The notes beneath the pieces are model-generated. The model saw only the letters and a program-made list of their open reading frames with translations. It did not search any database and had not been told where the DNA came from. A stretch of 64,000 bases of DNA from Azorinus chamasolen (taxonomy: Eukaryota; Mollusca; Bivalvia; Cardiida; Solecurtidae). The stretch spans positions 25,240,655 through 25,304,654 of the forward strand of contig OY755252.1 in NCBI GenBank assembly GCA_963576725.1. The letters are read 5' to 3'. Within the stretch, counting starts at the first letter, position 1. The number at the start of each line of letters is the position of its first letter. The position numbers were made by a program, and so were the translations under genes. Of the stretch, positions 1-12,079 are shown in pieces.

Positions 1-16
1 TAACACAAAACAAAAC

Positions 17-2381
17 AAGATGTGTTTGTGAAACACTATGCCCCCTCAATATGATATTTAACCCTGAAGGATGACCTTGATCTTGACATGTCACCCCTCA
101 AACTGTGCAGCTTCATGGGGTACACATGCATACCAAATATAAAGTCTGTATCTCTAATGGTTCAAAAGTTATGGCCAATGTTAAAAGTTGGTGACCTTTG
201 ACCATGAAGGATGACCTTGACCTTGACATGTCACCCCTCAAACTGTGCGGCTTCATGAGATACACATGCATACCAGTATCAACGCTGTATATCTACTAGT
301 TCAAACGTTATGGCCAATGTTAATGACCTTTGACCTTCAAAGATGGCCTTGACCTTGACATGTTACCCCTCAAACTGTGCAGCCAAATGAGCAACACATA
401 TATACAAACTATCAAGTCTGTGTCTCTACTGGTTCAAAAGTTATGGCCAATGTTAAAGTCTGTGACCTTTGACCCTGAAGGATGACCTTGACCTTGACAT
501 GTCACCCAAAAAAATGTGCAGCTTCATAAGATACACATGCACGCCAAATATCAAGACTCTATCTCTATTGGTTCAAAAGTTATGGCCAATTTGAAGTTGG
601 TGACCTTTGACCCTGAAGGATGACCTTGACATGTCACCCCTCAAACTGCGCAGCTTCATAAGATACACTAGTATGCCAAATATCAAGTCTCTATATGTAC
701 TGGTTCAAAAGTTATGGCTAATGTTAAAGTCGGTGATTTGACCCATGTGTTTGACCTCTGACCTTTAAGGGTGACCTTGACCTTTACATGTCACATCTCA
801 AAATGTGCGGCTTTACGAGATACAGATGCATGCCAAATATCAAGTTTCTATCTGTACTGGCTCAAAAATTATGACCAATATTACAGTTACAGACAAAGAA
901 ACAGACAATTTGACCTTTGACCCTGAAGGATGACCTTGACCTTGACATTTTACCCCTCAAAACGTACAGCTTCATAAGATACACAAGCATGCCAAATATC
1001 AAGTCTCTATCTTTACTGGTCTAAAAGTTATGGCCAATGTTAAAGTCGGTGATTTGACCCATATATTTGACCTCTGACCTTTAAGGATGACCTTGACCTT
1101 GACATGTCATCCCTCAAAATGTGCGGCTTTATGAGATACATATGCATGCCAAATATCAAGTCTCTATCTGTACTGACTCAAAAGTTATGACCAATGTTAA
1201 AGTTGCGTTAAAGTTACAGCCAAAAAACAGATAATTTGACCTCTGACCTTGAAGGATGACCTTGACCTTGACATGTCACCCCCAGGGTTCATACAGACTT
1301 TTGACACTCAAATTCCATGATATTTCCATGATTTTTCCATGACAAAAACATATTTTCAATGATATATCATATACGACTCCATCAATGATTTTAAGCTTGC
1401 AAACTGAATTCTGTGTTAGAAATGAATGCTAAACACCAAGAACAAGCATTAATTTGTGTTTATGTAGGTATACCGAGTACCCCAGTTTAAATTTTTGTTT
1501 AACTCTTGCCTCTTTTCCTTAACTGTTCTTCAGTCTTTGTACAGTTTGTTGTACAAATTGTGGATTATACCAACACATTCCTTTGCCGGGCCGCAACATT
1601 TTCATGCTTTGTTGACCTCGACGAATCAGCGGTGCGTTCATTAGTGGCGACCGTATGCAACCAGTGTTTAGCTACTAGGCCGAGAGGGAATCACATAATC
1701 TTACAATGTGTTACACACTCTTGGTGTGTATAAAACAAAGCATACAGACTAGTGGACTACGGTAAGGCCCTTGTTGCAACCGGTTTCTCACGTAATCCAT
1801 CACCGAACGCAGGGCAGATTTTCACCATGCGATAAACAATGACCTAACAAAAAGAGCAGAGGACTTCCGAAAATTGAACCGGCGCACCGGAAATCCATTT
1901 TCGGACCAATGACTGTTCGCTACCGGTGTCATAGTAGAAAATTCACGTTACTCATAACGCCGACCAGATTTACTTTCGGTTATGAACTCTCCTTTTTTTT
2001 AATTTCATGCCAAGAAAATTTATGTGTTGGTAAATCTACAAATAAAGGAATTATTCAAGGGTGTATTTGGTAATTTCCATGATTGTTTTCTGAATTCCCT
2101 GATTTTTCAATGATAAAATTTGAAATTTCCGTTTTCCATGATTTTTCCAGGCAGACTTCGTTTTCCATGACTTTTCCAGGTCTGTGCGAACCCTGACCCC
2201 TCAAAATGTGCGACTTTATGAGATACATATGCATACCAAATATCAAGTCTCTATCTGTACTGGGTGAAAAGTTATGACCAATGTTAAAGTTGCTGACAAA
2301 CAAACAGACAAACAGACAAACAAACAAACAGACAGGGCAAAAACAATATGCCCCCCAGATTTGATCTGGGGGGCATAAAAA
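17..2381. mobile_element. satellite-bodied element, ATGCCCCC/GGGGGCAT family, copy 1
   Basis: Head AAGATGTGTTTGTGAAACAC followed by CTATGCCCCC. Then several units of roughly 140 bp contain CTTTGACC, GATGACCTTGACCTTGACAT and GCCAAATATCAAGTCT. The tail is a hairpin of CCCCCCAGAT against ATCTGGGGGG, ending GGGGGCATAAAAA. Head and tail are inverted (ATGCCCCC/GGGGGCAT). It is interrupted by a TIR transposon at 1283-2195. No coding region. Confidence 0.75.
1283..2195. mobile_element. 913-bp TIR transposon inserted in the satellite element
   Basis: Inverted termini CAGGGTTC-TACAGAC / CAGGGTTC-CACAGAC (about 16 bp, two mismatches), flanked by a 5-bp direct repeat ACCCC at 1278-1282 and 2196-2200. 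Removing the insert restores the tandem unit sequence CACCCCTCAAAATGTG. Subterminal regions repeat TTTCCATGATTTTTCC on both sides. A 75-codon ORF at 1506-1733 has no recognisable domain. CAGGGTTC ends resemble hAT-type termini, but hAT usually makes 8-bp duplications, so the superfamily is left open. Confidence 0.7.
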
Positions 2382-2665
2382 GGTTAAAATATGTGCAGTG
2401 TCTGGCTAGATTCTGAACAGCCGTTACGTTAGCTATGTACAGTGGTTTGCATACTGTGTTAAATAAGTAAAAATCTTGATCAGGAGCCATGTTGTGATGT
2501 GTAATCTGATCTGGTGTTACACTGTTTGAACAATCCACACTAAAAGTTGTTTTTCCAAATTAGCCATGTCATGAGAAATGGTGCCTTTGAGGTTATAGGT
2601 ATAAAGTGAACATCCAAACCTAGTGCTGTCTCCAATTTTCCATGTTGAATATTCATGTAAGGAAC

Positions 2666-3242
2666 AAGATGTGTTTGTGAAACACTTTGCCCCCTCATAT
2701 ATTTGACCTCTGACCTTGAAGGATGACCTTGACCTTGACATGTCCCTCAAAATGTGCGGCTTTATGAGATACATATGCATGCCAAATATCAAGTCTCTAT
2801 CTGTACTGGCTCAAAAGTTAAGACCAATGTTAAGGTTGTGTTAAAGTTACAGACAAAGAAACAGACAATTTGACCGTTGACTCTGAAGGATGACCTTGAC
2901 CTTGACATGTAACCCCTCTAAATGTGCGGCTTTATGAGATACATATGCATGCCAAATATCAAGTCTCTATCTGTACTGGTCCAAAAGTTATGACCAATAT
3001 TAAAGTGGGTGATTTGACCCATATATTTGACCTCTGACCTTGAAGGATGACCTTGACCATGACATGTCACCCCTCAAAATGTGCGACTTTATGAGATACA
3101 TATGCATGCCAAATATCAAGTCTCTATCTGCACTGGATCAAAAGTTATGACCAATGTTAAAGTTGCTGACAAACAAACAGAAAAACACACAGACAGGGCA
3201 AAAACAATATGCCCCCCAGATCTGATCTGGGGGGCATAAAAA
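2666..3242. mobile_element. satellite-bodied element, ATGCCCCC family, copy 2
   Basis: Same head (AAGATGTGTTTGTGAAACAC, then TTTGCCCCC), three units of the GACCTTGACCTTGACATGT type, and the same CCCCCCAGATCTGATCTGGGGGG hairpin in shortened form before CATAAAAA. Shorter than copy 1 and uninterrupted. Confidence 0.75.
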
Positions 3243-3291
3243 TTAAATATCAATGCATGGTTCTGTCCATTATAGATACCCAATCTCTTAT

Positions 3292-3992
3292 TTAACCCTT
3301 TCCTTTTTACACATTTGTAAAACTGAATAGACCCAGATCAGACGGCTCCTACAGGATCAGGGCTTGGCTCTCAGCCTGTTTCCTTATACAGTAAAATCTC
3401 GATTATTCGAACACTAAAATATGTATTATTATTGATCTTTAAGACAGGTGGCAGCTTAATGCATGGTGAAAGTAATGCAGAAAGCTCCTCTAGGAGCTAT
3501 CTGCATGACATTCACCATGCATTAAACAGCCACCTGCCTAAAAGTATCTAAAAAAATTTATACAGAAAATTCGAATAACCGAGGTTTTACTGTAGTATAA
3601 TATAACTAATGGCAAATTGTACAGAAAATGAAACATGACTACTATTGTCATATTTGTCCCATTTTCTGGTACTAAAAATGGCCCTAATAATTTTTTATGA
3701 CACAAGCAAAGGAAAAACAAACATCATACGTTTCTATAAACTGTCTCAAATTGATATGAAAAGCCTAAATTTGCCTTTCACAAGAGGAATCGTAGCAATA
3801 TAACGAGAAAATCATCCATCCATAAACTGCCCACTAGTGTGGAATAACCCATATAGATCTGATTTTACAGTGTCTGCCTAATAAATTAGCCTAACGTCCT
3901 GCATACATAATTAGGCCACTCCGGAAATTCAGCAAATAAATATTCATGATGTCATTTTTTCTTACATGAATATCAAACAGAGAAAGGGTTAA
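3292..3992 (+). mobile_element. TTAA-class foldback MITE with nested TA-class MITE
   Basis: Starts TTAACCCTTTCC and ends GAAAGGGTTAA. The right part of the consensus (ATTCATGATGTCAT, CTTACATGAATAT) is present. The central hairpin is decayed (left arm AGACCCAGATCAGACGGCTC, right arm largely lost). A complete TA-class MITE is inserted at 3389-3592. Confidence 0.7.
3389..3592. mobile_element. TA-class foldback MITE, 204 bp (B1)
   Basis: Termini CAGTAAAATCTCGATTATTC / reverse complement, flanked by TA on both sides. A long internal hairpin runs CAGGTGGCAGCTTAATGCAT ... tip AGCTCCTCTAGGAGCT. It has the same length and nearly the same sequence as 22881-23084. Confidence 0.85.
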
Positions 3993-4425
3993 TTCTTAAA
4001 TTAAAATATTACATTTGTCATTTCATTTGAATACAATTTGTTTGTAAATGCGAGTGAGGCGGCAAGTAGTGACAATTATAAACCCTTTCCTCCATTGGCT
4101 ATTTTGGACCCAATCTCATTGAATAAATCTACCCAAAAGGATCATTTACTAGAGAAAAGTAAAATTTTAGATTTTTGCAGTTTGAAACCATTGTGATAAA
4201 TAGAGCATTTGCTCCTATGCACTATATATCACAATGGTTTCAAGAAGTGGTTGTTACAGAGGTATAGAAAGGCATATAAATATGGGTTAATCTAAGACCT
4301 GTGTGGAATAAGGGTTAAATGCGATAATGGGTAATGCAGATAGACAGATTTAGGATGGATAAATTTTATTCATATTACAATAGAAACTCTCCTAAGCTGC
4401 CATTCATTTATTGAACAGTGAGTCT

Positions 4426-4676
4426 TTAACGCTTTTCCTCATATAAACGTGTTTTCACGCATTTGCAAACAGAGTAGACCCAGATCAGACGGCTCCTCTA
4501 GGAGCCGTCTGATCTGGGTCTGCTCTGTTTGCTTATAGAATTTCATAAATCAGTTTCCTTGCTTTCTAAAATGTCTACAATGTTCCACCTTCCATATTTC
4601 TTTAAAACTGTTTTGTTAATGAATATTTAGTTGGTATTGAAATTTGGCCTAAATACAGAACAGGGAAAGGGGTTAA
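4426..4676 (+). mobile_element. TTAA-class foldback MITE (family A)
   Basis: TTAACGCTTTTCC ... CAGGGAAAGGGGTTAA, 251 bp. A near-perfect hairpin at about 4466-4535 has arm GCAAACAGAGTAGACCCAG and tip GGCTCCTCTAGGAGCC. It then carries the family's AT-rich right half (CTTTCTAAAATG, CTTCCATATTTC, TGAATATT). Confidence 0.85.
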
Positions 4677-4820
4677 AAACAGGTGGTTGCTTAATGCTGG
4701 GTAAACGTAATGTAGAAGGCTCCAATAGGAGCTCTCTGCCTTTCTTTTGACCTGCATTGAGCTACCACCTGCCTTACAGACCCATGATTAGACCTCTTTT
4801 TCATGACCATCTAAGACAGA
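4677..4820. mobile_element. degraded TA-class MITE interior
   Basis: Contains the TA-class hairpin (CAGGTGGTTGCTTAATGC ... GAGCTACCACCTGCCTTACA) with decayed tip CTCCAATAGGAGCT. It lacks a clear left CAGTA terminus; the right side reads CATCTAAGACAG without the final terminus. Abuts the preceding family A copy. Confidence 0.6.
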
Positions 4821-5093
4821 TTTTAATGTAAATGCCAAACAATATAGCTCACCAGTTCCACTGCCAGTGTTGGCTGTGTGAGCATTTGGCGTTGAATCTC
4901 CAATGTTGGTTGACGTGCATACACAGTCTGAAATAGATCAAACAAACTGCAAATGAGAACATACATTAACACTTTGCAAACAGTAGTGATAATATTGGCC
5001 ACCACAGATGATGTTCAATCTCGTATTGTCTCCTTGTCTTTAAAAAAGTTGTTTGATATTTTGGAAGCTCAAGGAAGAAAGGATGAATAATGT

Positions 5094-5335
5094 TTAACAA
5101 TTCTGAAAAAGATTCATTGCCGCATTTGGATAGCTGGTATTTAATAGTCCATTTAAAATTATCTTCTGAGCTTCAAGAGCTTCAATATTCAGCAAATCCA
5201 TTTTTTTTTTCATCACCTTATACCGGTATTGAAAGATCTGATTTGTCATTTGAAGGTCCATGATGTCTGTATGATTTTGCACTGCAGGTGCTGATACATC
5301 CCCTTCCAGAGTAGATCTACTGACATGATGACATC
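5094..5335 (-). CDS. possible terminal exon or gene fragment, unknown
   Basis: An open stretch on the minus strand reads HHVSRSTLEGDVSAPAVQNH, then TDIMDLQMTNQIFQYRYKVM, KKKMDLLNIEALEAQKIILN and GLLNTSYPNAAMNLFQNC before a TAA. Its composition (Lys/Leu/Glu heptad-like stretch, few rare-looking codons) looks more protein-like than the surrounding intergenic ORFs. A weak acceptor-like tcag precedes it. I recognise no domain. It could be the last exon of a neighbouring gene, a transposon-encoded protein tail, or chance. Confidence 0.25.
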
Positions 5336-5339
5336 ATAC

Positions 5340-7250
5340 TTTGTTTCTATTTCACCAAGAAAATTGCTAACGTTAGCCTGTGTTATTCTTTTTACAATAT
5401 GATAAACCTAGGATCTCATCTCTACATCTAGCGCCTGTAGTAATTCACACTATAACTGATACACCACCAATGGCACCAAACCTATCTCACTCTACAATGC
5501 AGGCGTTGGCAACACATGCACTCACTACGATATCAATACTACCCTACGTCAACTGTCAGATTCATCAGTAAAGTTCATAGGCGTAGCCAGGGCTTGAAAA
5601 ATTATATGCACAACAAGGCACAAAGTGCCAAGTGGGGGAGAGTGTGGGAGGGGGAAATAACATGGTAATAACTTGTAATTAAACCTATATTGGTGATTTT
5701 TTTTTTCAAGAATTAGATCTACATGTATTTTGAACAAAGTCTCTCGGGAAAAATTGAGAAATTTAGATGTCAAATAGTGGGATATGGCATGTCTTGGAAA
5801 GTTAGATCTATCTTAAACAAAGTATTATGAACCTCTTTTTATTTGGAAGTTCAAGATGATGTTTTGGAAATGAATACAATGTCATGTAAAAGCCTAGTTT
5901 AACTTTGGATACGTACTCCAACCTCGTCATCAACCGCAAATTTGTAGCCTACAATAAAGAATTTTTCATACGACGCTTGGAAAATACTTATTAGTGTGTA
6001 AATTAACTGTTTGGGTCTCCCAGGCGGTCTCGTCAGGTGATGATGAGCTATAAAGGCACGACCCAACCCCTCAGTGTTTCAAATCGTGTACTAAGTACAG
6101 AGAACCATCAATGTCAAGGAATCTGACATCCTAAGTCTGCTTTTGATATCGAGAGTTCCTATACTAGAACAAGTGCCCCAAGAGAGCCTGAAACACTTTC
6201 AGAAGCACTAGAAGAAGAGGCATTGGTGACTGAAATTTTGCTTTGAAAAGCATCACATGTTGACGATTCCCTTGTCTCAGAGAACTTTGATTTGTTCATG
6301 TTTCTATTGAATATTTGATCACTTCTGTCTCAGTCTGAGAGGTATCCTTTTTCAAGACTTTTAAAAGAGTGGCTTCTCCTACTATTTGGCGAATGTTTTC
6401 ATTGCTGATCCTGAGATAACAATGACTAGATTTATTTGGATCTAGATCATTAGATCTAGGTTAGATACTTTTTTTTCTTTAAAAGTGATTGCGTACAAAA
6501 CTATTGATGTTTAAAATTTTACATTTCTTGATCCACTAATGTAAGCGTTAATCTACAGTTATATATCTTAATCTGGATCTGTAGGATCTAAGTATTGCTA
6601 GATATTATTGAATCTAAATAAAAATGAAAGCAGGGATAGATCTTTGAAATAAAGACCCGAAGTGAAATAAAACACTGACCTCTAACAGTGTGCAACTGAA
6701 AACTACATGTAGCTTACAGTAAGATCTAGGCTCTTCACTGTTTAACTTTCTGCAAATAGATCCCCCCATAGTTAAATGTTCTGGAATTTGAGCTGTCAGT
6801 GTAGGAACTTCTTAAGACAAAATTCATATTGAGTAAAATATGCTGTCAAAGCATTGCTGTTTGATGACCCTTTGCATGTTGATTACGTAAATTTACAGGA
6901 TAATTATTGATTTATGACGACATAAACACATGACTAAAGCGTTTCTATTATGACAAGCCATGAACATTAAATTTTGGTTTTCCAGATAGATGGTCTACAT
7001 TCTGTTTAGCTATCATTTTATTACTTGAATTCCAAAATAAATACAATGTAAGCAAAAAGCGGCCTTTTTAAAAAATTTGGCTTTGAAATATTTTATACGC
7101 ACTTACGTATTGTGCGCTAGGCCCTTGACATTTTCATCATTAAAGGAAAACCCGCCTCAACTGTACTCCACGTTTGTTTGTTTAGTCTGTGCAGATCAAT
7201 TGCTACAAGTATCTGCCGAGCAATATATCCCCGACACCAATCTTCTAGCC
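5340..7250. other. unassigned stretch without MITEs
   Basis: About 1.9 kb free of the foldback repeats that crowd the rest of the window. One short open run on the plus strand at about 6143-6244 reads SAFDIESSYTRTSAPREPET, then LSEALEEEALVTEILL and TGA; acidic, no recognised domain. AGATCTA motifs recur between 6430 and 6660. It could be the body of an older DNA transposon or unique intergenic sequence. No RNA gene recognised. Confidence 0.35.
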
Positions 7251-7638
7251 CTGACATTATGATAACTAAGAAAAGAGCCGGGGGTCAAAACTTAGTTAAA
7301 AAGGACCCTAGGTCATTCTCAACGTTAAAAAGGACCCTGGGGTTGATTGTCAACGTTAAAAACAGATCCTGGGTAAATTCTTTACGTTTTAAAAAAGACA
7401 CGAGGTCAAATTTGGAATCCGTAGCTGATAAGGTATAGGAGATATTCTCTAGACAAACTTTTTGTAAATTGAGGTCAAAGGTCAAGGTCAAGGTCACAGT
7501 GCCCTGAAAATGGTACGCGACACTCCGCCATCCCAAGAGATGAACTCACACATCAAATTTGGGATCTGTAGCTGGTAAGGTATAGGAGATATGCTCCGGA
7601 CAAGCTTTTTACAAAATCGAGGTCAAAGGTCAAGGTCA

Positions 7639-8860
7639 AGGTCACAGTGACCTGAAAATTGTATGCGACACTCCGCCATCCCAAGATGAACTCACACCGC
7701 AAATTTGGAATCCGTAGCTGGTAAGGTATAGGAGATAATTTTTTATGCTCCGGACAAGCTATTAGTAAAATCGAGGTCAAAGGTCAAGGTCAGTGACCTA
7801 CAAATGGTATGCGACACTCCGCCATCCAAAGATGAACTAACACACCAAATTTGAAATCCTTAGCTGGTAAGGTATAGGAGATATGCTTCGGACAAGCTTT
7901 TTGTATAATCAAGGTCAAAAGTCAAGGTCACAGTGACCTGAAAATGGTACGCGACACTCCACCTTCCCAAGATGAACTCACACACCAAATTTGGAATCCT
8001 TAGCTGGTAAGGTATAGGAGATATACTCCGGACAAGGTTTTTGTAGCTGGTAAGGTATAAGCTTTTTGTAAAATCGAGGTCAAAGGTCAAGGTCACAGTG
8101 ACATGTAAATGGTATGCATCACCCCCCCCCCCCCCCCATCCCAAGATGAACTCACACACCAAATTTGGGATCCGTAGCTGGTAAGGTATAGGAGATATGC
8201 TCCGGACAAGCTTTTTGTAAAATCAAGGTCAAAGGTCAAGGTCAAGGTCACAGTGACCTAAAAATTGTATGCGACACTCCGCCATCCCAAGATGAACTAA
8301 CATACCAAATTTGGAATCCGTAGCTGGTAAGGTATAGGTGATATGCTCCGGACAAGCTTTTTGTAAAATCGAGGTCAAAGGTCAAGGTCAAAGTGACCTG
8401 AAAATGGTACGCGACACTCCGCCATCCCAAGATGAACTCACACACCAAATTTGGAATATGTAGCTGGTTAGGTATAGGAGATATGCTCTGGACAAGCTTT
8501 TTGTATAATTGAGGTCAAAAGTGAAGGTCAAGGTCACAGTGACCTGAAAATGGTACGCGGCACTCCACCATCCCAAGATGAACTAACACACCAAATTTGG
8601 GATCTGTAGCTGGTAAGGTATAGGAGATATGCTCCGGAAAATCTTTTTGTATAATCAAGGTCAAGTCAAGGTCAAGGTCACAGTGACCTGAAAATGGTAC
8701 GAGACACTTCACCACCCCAAGATGAACTCACATACCAAATTTGGAATCCTTAGCTGGTAAGGTATAGGAGATATACTCCGGACAAGGTTTTTGTAGCTGT
8801 TAAGGTATAAGCTTTTTGTAAAATCGAGGTCAAAGGTCAAGGTCAAGGTCACAGTGACCT
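7639..8860. promoter_or_regulatory. cluster of perfect AGGTCACAGTGACCT palindromes
   Basis: Six exact copies of the 15-bp palindrome AGGTCACAGTGACCT lie at 7639-7653, 7925-7939, 8245-8259, 8531-8545, 8675-8689 and 8846-8860; a seventh is at 10772-10786. Most are preceded by direct AGGTCA half-sites (AGGTCAAAGGTCAAGGTCA), giving DR1-type spacing. The palindrome is identical to the consensus estrogen response element. The match is seen directly; any binding or regulatory role is inference. Confidence 0.5.
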
Positions 8861-8937
8861 GAAGATGGTATGCGACACTCAGCCATCCCAAGATGAACTC
8901 ACACACTAAATTTGGAATCCGTAGATGGTACGGTATA

Positions 8938-9645
8938 GAGTAACTTCGGGTAAATTCGACAGTCGGGCAATTTCGACACATACTTTGTTATCCATTCGTG
9001 GTTCATTATAATTGGGCTGATCATTTCTCTGTGTGCAAAAATAAGAACGTCATTGATTCTCTTGAGGGTTTCTTTTGAAGAAAGATGAGTCATGTAAATA
9101 TTGACCTAGAGACGTTACGCTATTTTTAGACGACGTTATAAGATTTCATAAGAAGGGACAGTATGTTAAGAGTGCTATATCTTTAACTGTGCACTGTTCT
9201 TTGTCATTTTTTCGCAAATTAAATCTCACGCAGACATTGTTTTTATCTGTATGACCTTGCTTTTCAAAGAGTAATCGTTTGCAAGCTATGATCAGAGGGG
9301 TGTCGAATTTAGCCGACATAATCTTGCATAAGCGGGTAATTTCGTCACTAACTGTAAGACAGTACACATCCACTTTTTAGATATCTATGTGGCAATTTAA
9401 TTTTTTCTAAGAAACATGATTATCAATTAAAGCTTATTAGAAGTAACCTACTACCTATTACACCTTCTATACTACCACTACTAACTACTACTAGACTCTA
9501 CTACTACTTAACTAAAGTAGATCTAGATTTACCTTAACTAAAGTAGATCTAGATTTCCTACTAACTACTATTGACTACTTACTACTACTAGATCTAGATT
9601 TACTACTTACTTCTACTAACTACTACTACTAACTAGATCTACTAT

Positions 9646-9705
<60 letters not shown>

Positions 9706-10721
9706 AACTACTACTACTACTACTACTATACTAGATCTACAACTAACTACTATCACTATACTAACTACTACTACTACTAGATTTATCACTACTACTTACC
9801 AATTAGATTTACTAACAATTACTACTAATTACCACTATTACTACTACTAGCTACTAACTACTACTAATTACTATCAATACTAACTACTACTACTATTTGT
9901 TATCACTACTAACTACTACTAACTACTAATTAGTAATTACTATCACTACTAACTACTAACCCACCTACTACTAACCCACCCACTACCAATCCACCTACTA
10001 CTACAACTACTAGTAGTCCACTACTACCTACTACTACCTCCTACTGCTACTACTAGTCTACTACTACTTCTTCTAAGTACCACTACGTACTGCTGCTACT
10101 ACTACTACTAAAATATACTACTACTAACAACTACTATGTAGATCTACTACTACTACTACTACTATTACTACCACTACTACTACTATGTATTATACTACTT
10201 ACTAATACTTCTGCTTAGCACTTCCAATACTTCTGCTTAGCACTTCCAATACTATCTCAACTTTTTAACAGATTCATTCGTAACGAAAATTGGGATTTTG
10301 AGCGTGTCTTCGTCTCGAGTAAAGCCACGTCTAATTAATTCTAGTGAACAAATTTATTTGGCGACAAGACCTCGCCTCAAAACGAAAGTGTTTACACAAA
10401 TATGCGGATAGTTGCTATGTAAAATATGTGCTCTGTAAAATATGAATAAGGAGACTTTAATTTGTTTAATAAATCCTTTCTGGACAAGCAATTTGACAAG
10501 TGTCGAAATTAGCCGAACAGTGTCGAAATTACCCGAAGCTCAGTATGTACAACCGTCACCCATCACTAGGCAACTGGCGGTGTTTTATACATTCATATCA
10601 CTCGAAAATGTTTGGAACTTATCGTTATATACCATTTCGAAGCAATTTGTCGGCTAATTTCGACATGCATATTTTTACAAATTATTAAAGCTTAAGGTGT
10701 CGAATATACCCGAAGTTACTC
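8938..10721. mobile_element. 1.8-kb TIR element splitting the AGGTCA array
   Basis: Left end GAGTAACTTCGGGTAAATTC, right end the inverse of GAGTAACTTCGGGTATATTC, each next to TA (8936-8937 and 10722-10723). The array unit is interrupted exactly at these ends and continues after them. TTCGACA/TGTCGAA and CGAAATTACCCGAA-like motifs recur near both ends. No transposase was recognised, so it is non-autonomous. Its centre is an (ACT)n-rich satellite. Confidence 0.72.
9421..10205. repeat. degenerate (ACT)n satellite
   Basis: Nearly 800 bp of ACT/CTA trinucleotides, with a pure run around 9648-9727 and imperfect flanks mixed with AGATCTA. Lies wholly inside the TIR element at 8938-10721. Confidence 0.9.
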
Positions 10722-10964
10722 TAGTAGATATGCTCCGGATAAGCTTTTTGTACAATTGAGGTCAAAGGTCAAGGTCACAGTGACCTGAAAATGGCATGTG
10801 ACACTCCGCCATCCCAAGATCAACTCACACACCAAATTTGGTATCCGTAGCTGATGTGACAAAGGAAATATACTCCGGACAAAAGGTACACACACCCACC
10901 CACACACACACACACGGTGCGATCACTATATGCCACCAAAGCCTAGCTTTGGGGGCATAAAAAG

Positions 10965-11815
10965 ACAGAACCATAAAGTATATTGAACGAAATAGTAGAT
11001 CTGCCCTTTGTTTTAGTCATTTCCGTTACTACTAGCCTGTTTGCTAGTAGATCTAGTCTATATAATAATGAGCAACCCTTCATTCCCTGTACTATAAAAT
11101 CTCCAAACATTGATTTTTATACGGCAGAGATAGTTCACCGTCATATAAAATCTCAAAACATTGATTTTAATATGGCAGAGATTTAATACAATTATTGTTT
11201 TGTACATTATGTCAACATTTGAATGCCGCTGAATATCTTTTTTTAAAGATATTTCTTGTTTATACTGGAGCACGTGCATGGAGAAATGGTTGACTGATTT
11301 TTATCTTATTTAACTAAATTCAGTCTTGAAAGTTGTTAGAATTTATACTTAATACAGATTAATGTGTATGGAATAAATGTGAGTTTACATACTTAATAAT
11401 TAAAGACAATTACTTCCGCTTTAAAAGATGTTTATCGAATTGTGTCGTCTGCAGTTGTCCGCGTGCGAGAGAAAGGGAACGCTTACAGGCGAGCCGAATG
11501 TAATAAAATAACGGTACTTAAAATATCGGTATCAGTCCAATTTCACTCAATTAGATAAATCAGACGTTAGCAAACACCGATACTTTACCAAACAACGGAT
11601 TCATTAAATGATATTTTTGATATGATCTTCTATTAAATATCATGACATGATTTATTAGAAAAAAAGTTTATTTCACATTCAAAATTATTAAATCTAATAA
11701 GTTTAATGTCATCGCACTGTTCATTCTGTGTCTCAGGTGTCCTATAATTTAATATCGACTCAAAGGCAGATTAAATATAGTGCTTGACTAAAATACAAAT
11801 GTATCATGATAAAGA
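10965..11815. other. AT-rich intergenic stretch
   Basis: A short direct duplication at 11090-11186 (CAAACATTGATTTTTATACG, AAACATTGATTTTAATATGG) is the only structure noted. No gene, hairpin MITE or coding-like ORF seen. Confidence 0.4.
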
Positions 11816-12079
11816 CAATGTTGGTTCAATGTTGGACCAATGTTAGCCGCCCATCAACGATGAAATGCTAACACACCGACCCTCTGCCAGCGTTGGACCA
11901 ACGTCAGCTGCCAGGGGCGTAGTGCGTAACATCAATCTGAGACATGAGGCAATTAGTATGGCCAAAATGGAACAAAAATCGAAGGCTAAAGACAGTAAAG
12001 AGGTAGACTATAAACGTTCTCTCTTGCCATGTAAGCGTTAACACAATCCCTCATATTAGCGCCATTTCACGCATCTGTA

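Larger units (their letters stand above)
7432..10964. mobile_element. AGGTCA-rich tandem array element (split by an insertion)
   Basis: Units of roughly 120-145 bp repeat from about 7432 to 8935 and resume at 10724-10880. Typical content is GAGGTCAAAGGTCAAGGTCA, CAGTGACCTGAAAATGG, GACACTCCGCCATCCCAAGA, TGAACTCACACACCAAATTT, TAGCTGGTAAGGTATAGGAG and GCTCCGGACAAGCTTTTTGT. The array ends GGGGGCATAAAAA, the same tail as the elements at 17-2381, so it is probably another member of that structural class. No believable CDS; the many short minus-strand ORFs are repeats of one spurious frame. An imperfect 36-bp repeat (AAAAAGGACCCT...) precedes it at 7262-7410. Confidence 0.75.

Noticed and set aside
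4466..4535. Hairpins as bacterial-type terminators or tRNA genes
   Set aside because: Eukaryotic context, no T tract, no cloverleaf or A/B boxes; the same sequence recurs dozens of times with TTAA-flanked ends.
7178..8981. Series of short minus-strand ORFs (FILGWRSVAYHFQVTVTLTF text)
   Set aside because: Repeated text comes from the tandem array unit in a fixed frame; each is broken within one or two units.
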